Below, piece after piece: positions 44,956-55,849 of a DNA stretch of 64,000 bases (positions are counted from its first letter, which is position 1; each line of letters opens with the position of its first letter). The translations under genes were made by a program, and so were the position numbers. The stretch is from Hofstenia miamia (lineage: Eukaryota > Xenacoelomorpha > Acoela), in NCBI GenBank assembly GCA_004352715.1, contig SCFE01000004.1:4585569-4649568 (forward strand). Reading direction: 5' to 3'. The notes beneath the pieces were generated by a model. It did no database searches. It was not told the origin of the DNA and saw nothing but the letters and a program-made list of their open reading frames with translations.

Positions 44956-45977
44956 CAGTGGCGTAGGAAGGAGTAAGAGTAGGGGGTGAGTTTTCTCAAA
45001 AAGGTGCAATTGCGTAATCATGTTGAGAGTACATGTCATTCATACCAATATATATATATCATTATTAACTTTTGGCCCGACCCGGTTCACAAATGACATG
45101 AATATTTTTGTTGTTAAGGTTTTTCAAGTCATAAACTATGTGTATTATTTAATATCTGAAGGTACAAAAAATCTAAATCAAACCATACCTTGTGAATAAA
45201 AGGTAAACCGATTCTAAAAGCTAAATCAAATTATTTGATTCTAATGATTCTAAAAGCTAAATCAAATTATTTGATTCTAATATATAATTAGTCATTTCAG
45301 CTTAATGTTTTGGTAAAGAGAAGCGTTTTATAGATAAATGGACTTAAATATAGTAACTATAAGACTCACTTAACTGTATGCAGCCATTATTAAGACTGAC
45401 TAAGAAACTATGTTTCTCGTCGGCGGTAAGCATTAGTAAACTAATGCCCATGTTCCACAGCTTTTGTCTAATATTAATGAGCCCTCTTTGCAATAGCAGG
45501 CTCAGAACCACGTTCAAACAGGGCTGCGTGTTGTGCGCATGACACAGTATGAGCTTGTCTGGTTTACTGCTACTAACCGCTTCAGCCACTAAAATAGTCT
45601 AAAATAATACCCACTGCCTACTTTATTATGTAAATGTAGTAGAATGAATTGCTAATAACAAATCAAAGTGCTGTAATGATGTTGATTTGGAGGGTAAATG
45701 AATGACATCAATGCTGATTTTCCTGGCTAATAGTTTTGCATTTTTTCGCGATTTCTAAAGCACTATAAATTTCTGTGTCATTTATATCGTTGAAAAATTA
45801 TTTCTGTTTATAACATTTATGATTTCACTACTTTTAGAACTGATGTATAGCTATTAATACAATTCCAAATTCATTGTAATATACGGTAAATTTTTTGTGA
45901 TGCTCTCCTAGAATAGGCGCCAGGTGAGCATTGGGGGTGCGATCACACCCAACGCATCCCCCCCTTCCTCGCCTCTG
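44956..45977. mobile_element. Non-autonomous DNA transposon, hAT-like, 1022 bp
   Basis: The left end CAGTGGCGTAGGAAGG and right end (reverse complement) CAGAGGCGAGGAAGG form imperfect terminal inverted repeats. They are flanked by TAATG at 44951-44955 and 45978-45982, a 5-bp target-site duplication. The CAGTGGCG terminus is typical of hAT-like elements. It contains a 36-bp tandem duplication (about 45209-45280) and an open stretch on minus at 45344-45589 that resembles no transposase I know. Confidence 0.75.
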
Positions 45978-45982
45978 TAATG

Positions 45983-47055
45983 CAAATATGGTCCATTGTC
46001 TACAACCACCGCATTCATTAACAAATCAAAGATAAGACTTCATTGAGGTATGATTTTGTATTTTTTCTTTAAACAACAATGAAGTTTCCGGTAAAAATTA
46101 TTATGATATTTGAAATCAGCATAAAAAATAAGGTATAAATATGTAAAAAATATTAATTCTTATTGAGGGTACTATATTCTGCAATAACGCCTTTTTAGAC
46201 ATTATTATTTATATTTTTAATTGTTTGTGAATGTCGACTAAATTGTATTTTAACGTAGTTAAGCTGCTCAAATTTGCTGATATGCCATTATATTCGCGAT
46301 CACGTAATCGGAAGCATTCCGATATGTATCAAGTACATGTACCTGAGCAATTGGATTCCAGCTAGTAGACAGATTCAAATTCTTTTGAACCTCTAATTTC
46401 GTCTACACCGAGATCAGATCGATCACCACAGATATTTGTTTCTAGTGAATATTACAATACTACTCGGAGGGCAGTGAACAGGGTTTTACACCAAGGGAGT
46501 ATCTCCGACATAAGTAACCAAAAGTGGGCCAAAGCCCCTCAAATTCGTAGGAAGTATTTATTAATTCGATGCTAAGAAATGCATTTCACCACCTTAGTTT
46601 ATAATTTTTTAATATCTTTTACCGAAAGTTTTTTTATTTAACCAGCATAAGGCAATTTTGAAAATCTGACTGAGAGACATTCCACACCTTTCTTACGCCA
46701 CTGGTTACAGGCAAGTATTTCATGAGGAATGCAAGCAGCTCTGCTCTGTTGAGGGGGGGGATGNCTAACGGTTTTTGTAAATGTTCCCTCACAGCACGTA
46801 ATATTCAAATTTACCTTAAAAATGGTTGATTTTGACAAAAAGCTGCCATAAATTGTACAAAAAACTAGCAAAGTAAATGAGTACTTTAATGGTTCTGTGG
46901 AATCCTAACGACAGTAGCATTCATATTAGCACTGTTGTTTTTGAAAATGTTGCATACTTTAGAAGAAATTGCACAAAATAAAATTTCCTAATGTATTAAG
47001 ATAGGCTATATTAAGCATTTTCGAGCGCCATCTGTCGGGATAAAGATTTTTGAGC
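45983..47055. other. No recognisable gene
   Basis: AT-rich sequence without supported features. A single N follows a run of eight G at about 46753-46760. A motif CTTACGCCACTG at 46692-46703 resembles the terminus of the hAT-like element and may be the end of another, otherwise unrecognised, copy. Confidence 0.4.
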
Positions 47056-47059
47056 AAAA

Positions 47060-48960
47060 AATATTTCGTCTAATGGTCTCTGTCGCTAAATCGAAAAATT
47101 TGCAAATTTAGCCATTTTGGTTAATGGTTTCAGAATTGCTGTCTAAATTAAAACTGGCCTTAAGAATTTGATCTTGGCAGGTGATGTTTGGTTCTCTAAC
47201 ACAAAGCCCGATTGACATCAGTACTTACCATTGATAATTTTGCAATTAAAGAAGTTTGCTGAAACAGGTCTTAATGTAAATGGAAAGTTATTAAAAGTTA
47301 AATCTGAAATACTAATTGCCAATATGTCTGCAAAATGTTCCCTTATTAATTCGATGCAATTTAATGGTTTCTATGGATGCCCCTTGTGTACAATGAAAGG
47401 AGTGCACGCTCATTCTAGACATTTGTATCCATGTAATGAAGCTTTACATTTACGAACTGCTCAAGATTTTCTTGATTGTGGTTTATTGGCAGAACTTCAA
47501 AGTAATCCTGTTTATGGTGTGGAAGGAGAAAATATATTGAGTTGACTGTTGTCAGAGATTCCACAAAGCCTCCCATTTGACTACATGCACCAAGTCTTAC
47601 TTAGTGTAACTAAAACTATAACATCTTATATTGTGAATGTGGTGTCTAAGCAACATGTCAAGGCTTAGCATTCCAGAAGAAATCACTCAGCGTCCTCGAT
47701 CATTATCAAATTATAAATACTGGAAAGCTACGGAATTTAAAGTGTTCTTGTTCTATATTGCGCCAATATTTTTTTACAACCGATTAGACTTGAATATATA
47801 TGAACTTCTGTGGTCATTATCAATTGTAATCAAACAATTATGCGAACCTAATCTGTCTGCATTGCAGTTGAATAAAGCTAAATTTCATTTGAATAATTTC
47901 AATAATTTGGTTGTTATATAGTGTCTTAGGTGAAAAATTTCAATCTTTCAACGTTCATTCCTTGCGAAATTTAGCCACTCAATATGAGAGNTTATTACAT
48001 TATTTACACTGATTACTCTGCGAACACTGTTTATCTGATTTTTGTGTTTCAAGTATTCTTAATTTACTTAAAAACATTCTCACCGAAAATAATAATTGTC
48101 CTTCGAGCTATTATTTCAAGAAAAGATATAACCTCTCTTCAAACGATCTTGTTCTAAAAAAGGACAATTTTATGGTTCTAAATATTGAGCAACAAATTCA
48201 GTCTGTACTTACTAGAAATTTGGAAGTGTTAAGTTTCGAAAATAATATTTTGAAAGTTGAAAATCGTGAGTATCTACATTTATTACTCAATACAGATGGG
48301 NAATTTGGTTGTTATATAGTGTCTTAGGTGAAAAATTTCAATCTTTCAACGTTCATTCCTTGCGAAATTTAGCCACTCAATATGAGAGATAGGGCCATTT
48401 ATTTGGTCATTCTACATTTTCTTCTTAATCTGCTAATCATTTTTTGATGCGCTCTTTCACAACTGTAAACAATGCCTCACTTATTGTGGAAAGGTTTATT
48501 TGCTACAGTAAATGCCTGGAGGAAAAAAAGGTCTTTTAATAAAAATTTCATATTAATGGATATTTTTCAAGTGGACGATTCTATTCTAGAAGAAATTAGA
48601 TCACAAATGCAAAGTAATTTGATTATCTTTCTATAAAAGATATAAATCAGATGATATGTTTCATTCAAATGCCTATCGTCGCTCTACCAATTGTTGCATT
48701 CAATTTATGCAATCTGATGAGCTTTGCTATGGTGAAATCATGTTTTTCGTCGTAATAGAATCTCATGCATATGTGCGAATGCGGAAATTCCAATGGGACC
48801 TATTTGGAGAAAATGTCTTCCACCTTTCTTTGTGAAAATCAAATCGCTGTATGCATTGGTGGATATGATGCTACCCTACTAGCCATTGGTATCTGCTTGA
48901 TTTTAATTCTTAAACCAATTCTAGTCAGTTTTAAAGTAATGTTTTCGGTATATATTAGAT
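47060..48960 (+). pseudogene. TNP2-type transposase (locus 2), broken and mis-ordered
   Basis: Family landmarks in frame pieces: NLILAGDVWFSNTKPD (about 47162-47210), SLINSMQFNGFYGCPLCTMK with its CxxC (about 47340-47398), LPFDYMHQVLLSV (about 47570-47610), RPRSLSNYKYWKATEFKVFL (about 47692-47752), and FHSNAYRRSTNCCIQFMQSD (about 48660-48718). Several stops and frameshifts, for example after NILS at 47545, show it is dead as assembled. The segment 47992-48300 encodes an N-terminal part (CEHCLSDFCVSSILNLL ... YLHLLLNTDG) that in this family precedes the 47060 block, so it sits in the wrong place. Single Ns bound it. Confidence 0.75.
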
Positions 48961-49043
48961 ATAATGCACACTAAAATATGTTTAATGTGATAGCTTAGTT
49001 GGAAGCGTTACTACCTTGTACATTTTATGAATTTAATGCTGAN

Positions 49044-49286
49044 TTTCAGAATTGCTGTCTAAATTAAAACTGGCCTTAAGAATTTGATCTTGGCAGGTGA
49101 TGTTTGGTTCTCTAACACAAAGCCCGATTGACATCAGTACTTACCATTGATAATTTTGCAATTAAAGAAGTTTGNTAAAGTAATGTTTTCGGTATATATT
49201 AGATATAATGCACACTAAAATATGTTTAATGTGATAGCTTAGTTGGAAGCGTTACTACCTTGTACATTTTATGAATTTAATGCTGA
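49044..49286. repeat. Assembly duplications at single-N joins
   Basis: 49044-49174 repeats 47128-47258, and 49176-49286 repeats 48932-49042, each next to a lone N. With 48302-48388 repeating 47904-47990, these look like unresolved contig overlaps rather than biology. Confidence 0.85.
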
Positions 49287-49298
49287 TTATGATTTTAG

Positions 49299-49391
49299 GA
49301 ACCAAAGATAATGTTAAAAAAAACAAAATCGTCTGGAGTTTCTGCTTTTGATGAATTGTTCAATAAACAGTTCGATAAATTTAAGTGTTGA
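49299..49391 (+). CDS. Possible terminal exon after TNP2-type transposase
   Basis: An acceptor GATTTTAG precedes an open stretch of 30 codons, EPKIMLKKTKSSGVSAFDEL and FNKQFDKFKC, ending in TGA at 49389-49391. It may be the last exon of the transposase gene, or the start (from the internal Met) of the small gene that follows. I cannot find a canonical donor that would join it in frame to 49438. Confidence 0.4.
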   Translation, partial: EPKIMLKKTKSSGVSAFDELFNKQFDKFKC

Positions 49392-49437
49392 TGAAGTAGT
49401 AGTTTTGTTTGCATTTAAATATTTTATATTAATTTAG

Positions 49438-49527
49438 GATATTCCCTCTACGTCCGCTAATCAGTCCTCGAAAAAACTATTGTTCCCATTTGAAACACCT
49501 CCAGCTGCTAAAAAGCGCAAACCACAA
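49438..49527 (+). CDS. Small nuclear protein gene, exon with NLS-like motif
   Basis: A 90-nt phase-0 exon with acceptor AATTTAG and donor GTAAGC. It encodes 30 residues: a Ser-rich start (DIPSTSANQSSKK), then LLFPFETPPAAKKRKPQ. AAKKRKP is a good nuclear-localisation-like basic cluster. It joins in frame to the exon at 49667. The intact frame and splice sites contrast with the dead transposase upstream. Confidence 0.65.
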
Positions 49528-49666
49528 GTAAGCTAGTAAATTTTCCTAATGTCATATGCAGATTCAGTTTATATACACTGTTAACTGAATGTTGTAAGTC
49601 ACACTTTTTCAGTTTTATGTGAAGAGTATATTGGACATTTATAAAGAGTTATTTGTTTAAATTTAG

Positions 49667-49795
49667 GATAGTGAACGGTGCAATGATAGCGACATTAATG
49701 CAGAGACCGACGTTGTTACTCTTGATGATATTCTTAAAGAGTTAAAAACCACCAATAGGCTTCTTCGTAAACTGATTAAAGGCAATGCTCAAGTG
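49667..49795 (+). CDS. Small nuclear protein gene, coiled-coil exon
   Basis: A 129-nt phase-0 exon, acceptor AATTTAG, donor GTAAGTC. It encodes 43 residues: an acidic start (DSERCNDSDINAETDVV), then LDDILKELKTTNRLLRKLIK, a heptad-like amphipathic helix that probably dimerises. It joins in frame to the last exon at 50469. Confidence 0.65.
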
Positions 49796-50468
49796 GTAAG
49801 TCAAATATTTAGGATAAATGACTAAATACAAATGTTAATTTTCAGCGCATTTGTAAATGCCATAATGATTAGAATAGCAAATTTACTAAAAAAATTGGAT
49901 CTAATTTTTAAAATTTTGCAGATGGTTGCAGACTTGTAAAATTTGGACATTGTAACTTGTTATGTCTATAATTTCTTTGTTATATTTTTCTTGTGTGTAG
50001 TATATTCATGTAGGTCGAAAAAAATTTCTACTTTGTTTTTTTTTTCGAACCACTTTGGTTACTTTGATGTTTTCAAGCCAGATATTTGCATGAAGATATG
50101 GATGGATGCAGATTTCATTTTTAATTTTATATATACATATATATATACATATATATATATACATTTACTACTGTGCATATAAACAGAAATTTTTAAAAGA
50201 GCATGTTGATTATTTAATCTTTCATCAATTATTTTTTGTAAAGTATTTTTAGTACTTTCGACAAATTCATAAAACCTTTTTGGTTTTGGTTAAGGCAGTG
50301 CGATTAATTGATTGATAATTGATAATTGAACGAAATTTTATTAAGTGACGCAGACCGAACATTTTTTACTAACCGAATCAATTATCAATTAGTGTATAGT
50401 CAATAAAGAGTGCCGAAAACAAGCAAAATATATATATATGCTACATTTGTTTAATTTCTTATACATAG

Positions 50469-50717
50469 GAACGACGAACTGTAATTGATGAAGCTTCCAT
50501 TCCTGAGCTAATATACAACGACCAAAATTTGATGTTGGTAGAAGGTGACCGAGAATCAAAGTACGGGTTAAATCTCGCAAGTATCCTTTGGACGAAGGAA
50601 GAACTCATGAAACTCATGTTGAGTCCAAAAAAAAACAATGTGCAGTGGCCCTTTTTGCCTAAGTGTGTAGCAGCATTTAAAGATTATCCTTTTTTAATTG
50701 TTGATACTTTGCGATGA
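50469..50717 (+). CDS. Small nuclear protein gene, last exon, BEN-like
   Basis: The final exon, 249 nt, acceptor ATACATAG, stop TGA at 50715-50717. It encodes 82 residues, including KYGLNLASILWTKEELMKLM, then a Pro-containing loop and FLPKCVAAFKDYPFLIVDTL. A helix with the LWTKEEL pattern followed by a 'PxLPxxxxxxI' helix resembles BEN domains, which bind DNA, but the match is by eye and the domain would be short. With the NLS-like and coiled-coil exons it suggests a small nuclear DNA-binding protein. It may be an accessory gene of the TNP2-type transposon just upstream or an independent host gene. Confidence 0.55.
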   Translation, partial: ERRTVIDEASIPELIYNDQNLMLVEGDRESKYGLNLASILWTKEELMKLMLSPKKNNVQWPFLPKCVAAFKDYPFLIVDTLR

Positions 50718-52049
50718 TGTTTTAATTTGGCATACATTTGAGAAGAAAAAACTATGGACTCTATATACTATAGCATTATATAGAAAAATTTACTTGCTGA
50801 TTAGCTCAATGTGAACTTATCACACATTGAATGTTAGACGACTATTTTAATTGAGACTTATTGTTCAAATTTATCTACCATTTGGGACGTGTTGACCAGT
50901 TCTACTATAATCATATTCTCAATTTTTTAATTTTTACAATTGAGACGTTATGGAGGGAGATATTTCATTGATACACTCGCGTTTATTTTAAAAGTTTCTC
51001 TTGTATTTAGACCGAGGTTTGATAACATTTTCTACAATTTGTAGTTGTGGCCTTTTGCTTAACGAATATTGTAGCACTCCATATTAACTTGACAGGTTTC
51101 CTTTGAATTCCAATATTGTCATTGACCTGTTTCAATTTAAAGCGTTTTTAACAATCGCACAGTCTAAATTCCGAAGGCTACTGCTAAGTCAATTTTAATG
51201 CTACAGACAAATATAACATTTCATAGATAATCTCGCACTCCATGAGACAATGTTTTTATCAGTACTTTTCTTGTAAATTGCTAGTTTTTAAGCAATCGAT
51301 TCTTGCCAACTAAGTGTTTTCTAAGATTAAATCATGCACTCCAAATTTGTTTCTTAGAAATAGGTGTTCTACACTATTTAACGGAGATGGAATACTTAAT
51401 ACATTATATACAGTTGTGGGATTATCTTTGTGTACTAATAGAATTGGTAGATAGATTATAATTATTCTCTTACTATAATTCATTATTTTTAGATGCAATT
51501 TTCAAGAAATTCGGGAATTGAATGGAGAGCTATCGGGAATCCAAGATGGCTGTTAGTCAATTAGGCAATGATTTGGCCTATAAGCATAGACTTCAAAAGA
51601 AATAAAATTTCTTATTTGTTTTGTAATTTTTGTTGTGAATTTAAATTTTTATTTTATATTATTTAGTTAGTATTTTGTAATTAATGTTTTCTTCAGAATC
51701 TTTTAAATTTCTTGGCTATTGACAGGTAAGTCTTGGCGGAAAAACAAATTTTTATAGAAAATCTTAGCAATTTCTTTGGTAGCAAATCAATAAAATAATG
51801 AATTTCTTATAGAACATTTATTGAAAGAAATCAAAGTTTTATAGAAAATCTATTAAATTTTGAGGCAATTGCTTTGGTAAAAAATCAATAAAAAATCCAT
51901 TTTTTTCTATAAATATTAATATCGCATGTAGCATTTTATATCGTATTTCACACAGAATATTTTAGATACCTATTCATATTAAGCAAAAAATTATTGGAAA
52001 CATTTATCGATTTTGAGGTGTAATCAAAGAAGAAAATCCCATTCGAATT

Positions 52050-52096
<47 letters not shown>

Positions 52097-52247
52097 TTAT
52101 TTATTCGGACATATAGAGAGTAACTTTTTATTTAATTAAAAATCTTCAAATTGCGGCTTCATTCAAGAAGATATTGTAGTCACAAGTTATTATTTTGATA
52201 ATATTTGAATATAGTATTTATATTGAAAATTTCGAAGATGAGAGAAG
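50718..52247. other. No recognisable gene; diverged repeat and (AT)n
   Basis: 51090-51430 is diverged but recognisably related to 59450-59800 (shared GTCATTGACCTGT and ATCAGTACTTTT). 51740-51930 carries the dispersed TATAGAAAATCTATTAAA motif. A pure (TA)n microsatellite lies at about 52051-52093. Confidence 0.6.
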
Positions 52248-52251
52248 TAAG

Positions 52252-53622
52252 TGTGACATAATCCATCAAAACTATCATGTGTGGTCAAGATGAGAGGAAA
52301 GGATGAATGAAACAAAGACTAAAAATATTTATAATGATTATAATGATTAAAATGTAAACACATGATAGGATTGATTATTTCATTTTGTAAAACGTTTTGT
52401 GCAATTACATTTAAAATTATGCTCGACAGTATTTGACAAAACGAGAGATGGTCAAACAGCATAGTCAAATTAACGCTGACGTTGCGTAATCGTAGCAGAA
52501 ATATTAAACGAGGGAAAAACTGTAAACAAGAACGATTAACAGGTACTAGTCGAGTATTTAGTTGTTTATTACCAAGTGCTATAAATATACTTGAAGTGAT
52601 GTAATTATTGATGAGCAAATTTAAGTTGGATTTACTTTTCTCTTGTCAGGTTATTTTATATTATGATGGAAAGCTAAACGTTTACGAGCTAGGGTAATTG
52701 TATGGTGGTTCCCACATCCAGTTAAAGGTATGCTGGAGCAGCCTCCTAATAGCTATTCCACAGCAGGGAGGGCGACAGCTGTAGTTACCTTGTGTGCTCT
52801 TAGGTTACGGATAGGTGTAGGAGTTTTTTATCATTATAGCTTTCCTACTTGTCATTGCTTGCCTGATATTATTATTGCAGCCAGTAGGCTTTACATGTTA
52901 ACTCTCTCATTGATGAACTTCAGTTATTTATTACATTCATTACGCTACATGATGATTGATGATTTAATAGTGTTTACATTTAGATGGTTATTTAGATTGT
53001 ATCTTTATATTCTATTACATATAGCTTATTTAATAGTCACAGCAAGTTGCTCATTGTTTTGTATGGTAGACCTCTGGCTGACTCCTGTTTATATTTTTCT
53101 GCAGGCGGCATTGATTGTTTACATGTATCAAGGGCTATTATTTATTTCTATATATGTAGAGGTATTATATGTAAGGCTCCATAATAAGCTACTTAAGCAT
53201 CCAGGTTGCATTACTTCGTTTCTTACACAAGTTCATAATAACAAAAACAATCAATGCACTAAATTCTTAAGTAGTTGCAAATCCCATCACACTGAGTTTG
53301 CTATTCACATACCAATTCCTTCGCCGATTTCTACACTACAATGGCGGCTCCATTTGTAGATGCAGCTGGTATATGAGTTCCTGGATATGCATGTCTACCT
53401 TTGAGTGTCGATCCTGTCTTCCATTATCTCTGTTTTACCTAAATAAGTTGGAGTAAGTTATGTAGTTAAAAGGCTCGCGCATATTAAATTAAGTTAATAA
53501 ACCGAACACTTATTGTAAAGGAGAGAATTAGAAAAGTGCCACCTCCGCCTACTGTTTTATCTGAGAAAAGTAATAGTTTTTCTACAAGTGATACTCTAAT
53601 GGCGGAAAGGCCCGATTCTACA
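52252..53622 (+). mobile_element. Solo LTR, family B
   Basis: A 1371-bp LTR starting TGTGACATAATCC and ending GGCCCGATTCTACA, flanked by a perfect 4-bp TSD TAAG at 52248-52251 and 53623-53626. No internal sequence or second LTR is present. It contains an unusually long open frame, 52730-53359, described under findings. Its end matches the LTR of copy III. Confidence 0.9.
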
Positions 53623-53626
53623 TAAG

Positions 53627-53710
53627 CTATCTCATTTCATTCCTTCTACTTTTTCGATAAATAATTATTTTTATTATTGATTTTAGTTATATAGGACATG
53701 GAGTTACTGA

Positions 53711-53747
<37 letters not shown>

Positions 53748-55800
53748 GTTATTTACTCTTACAAAGCACAGTCGGAGACACAAACCTGTTAAACACGTTT
53801 GCCGATTTATTACAATGAGCTCAAGTATTTTTTTGAATATTTATATTTATACTTACACAATATATCAGTGACGCTATTTCATTTTAATTTCATGATAATA
53901 GTTTTACTTTATCAAATGCTGCGTTATTTATGCTCTAAATTGAAGCTCAGAACGCGTGGTAAGCGCTGAAAAAAGGTACCAAAATCGCAAGGTTTTTACG
54001 CAAAAAGACCTCTATAGTACTGCCAAATTAACGCAAAATAACAAGCGCAAGACGCAAAAAATTGCTATAATAAAATATAACTGTATATTGATAATCTTAC
54101 CTAAAAACACATACAAAATAGGTCACCGGAAAAATAATTGAAATGGGGCAATTACATCTATATTATTAAATTATTACATAAAAACAATATTCTATTTGGT
54201 ATAAAATAAAATGTGAAATTTATATTTAGGTAAAGAGATAAAATATTTAGCTAAAATATTTGAAACTTCGCTATCAATGTGTAAAATTCTTTCTCTTTGA
54301 AACCTAAAGTAAAATATAAAATGATAGTAAAAAAGTTAGCCTGTCAATGAATTGCTGCAAAGCATCACACTGTACGACAAGTGGCGATTCACTATATTGT
54401 GGCAACCAAACATTTATTATTCAACTAAAGAAAACAAACAATAAATGTATTTGCCCCATATCAATTTTTTGAATCTGCTGAATCTCTAAAAAACATATAG
54501 TTACATATGGTTAGAAATAGTGAATATGAAAACATGATAAGCTTTACAATTCAAACCTGTACTCCAATTGAGGAGTATTTTTCAAGAATCTTCTCTTCTA
54601 GAAGAAAACCTGAATAAATTTCTTGACTGAAGGCAAATTCCTCTTATTTCTTTTGGTGTAGTCATTTCTATTAACTGATAAAATTTTCGTAATTAAAATT
54701 ATATATTTAATTTTTATACATAATAAGTAAAAAATCCAGACCTAAGCTACTGGTATTTATCAAACTATATACTATTTTTTCTATTTACATTTGCAATTTT
54801 AGGCAGATATTGAAATGAACTAGATCTATTCTCCATTCCAAATTTTAAAATATATTAAAATAACTTGTATGAAATGAATCTAGAATATTTTGAATAATTA
54901 TGTGTATATAAAATAAATCTTTTTAGAAAAAACATAAATTGTAAATAAAATAGTAAAAAATGTTCACAAAAATTATTTTATTATATGCGTCAGGATTGCG
55001 CGCAGATCATACTCTTATGATTCATTTCAACCCAAACTAAATAGATTTTCAAAATCTGACGCAATCCATTCAAAATTTCACTTAGCAATTTTTCACAGCA
55101 ATAATTAATCAAATAAATATAAAATTGTGATCATATAAATTGTGACAACATAATATATTATATAATAGTTAAACTGCTTAAATACATTATATGTGTTAGT
55201 TAAAAGCAAATTGTTAAGCTTGATGGAACACAACTTAACTTGTAATTATTTAGCTAAACACTCCAAATATTATTTCTTAAAAATGTGACCTAGCACAACA
55301 GTGTTGCTAGATTTCTAGCATAAAATTTAGTCTAGAATCAAAGAGCTTTATAAATTGGAAATACAATAGAATGAACAATTGTAAAACTGGTGTTTCATTC
55401 ATATGTGCTTCAATTAAATTGCGAGCAGTGGATGGTGTAGAGGGTCGAAACCAGATCCAAGCAATTCATAAGAGAGGTTATCTTCTTGGTAACAGTTCTA
55501 GCTTCTACTTGAAGATTACAGTGGAAACCAATGGTTCTCTCAGTGCATGGAAAGTTGTGTCAGTGATAATGTGTGTGTAATAACCTAGTAATTTAGTGCA
55601 TTGATTGTTCTTGTTATTATCACTATGTAAATAAGAGGAAATAATGCAACCTTGATGCTTTCACTTGTTATTTTGCCTTACATATAATAAACTTAAAGTT
55701 ATAAGGGTACATGTTAATGCTAACCTTTTGTACATGTAAACAATCAATGCCATCAGCAACAAAATGGTTTCGTAGGTCAGTCAGTAGTTCACTAATTTAC
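53627..55800. other. No recognisable gene; (TA)n microsatellite
   Basis: A (TA)n run lies at about 53717-53745. Short open stretches (53956-54141, 55371-55580) show no recognisable domain. Nothing else can be supported. Confidence 0.5.
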
Positions 55801-55849
55801 CAATCAGTAAATAAACTGTACATTTTAACTCTAGAAAAAGCTCGTATAA

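Noticed and set aside
44956-46703. hAT-like element extending to the CTTACGCCACTG at 46703
   Set aside because: The flanks do not match, whereas the end at 45977 gives better terminal repeats and a TAATG duplication.
52051-52093. (TA)n tracts here and at 50105-50160, 53717-53745 and 59061-59095 as origins or regulatory sites
   Set aside because: Ordinary microsatellites in AT-rich DNA; no additional signal.
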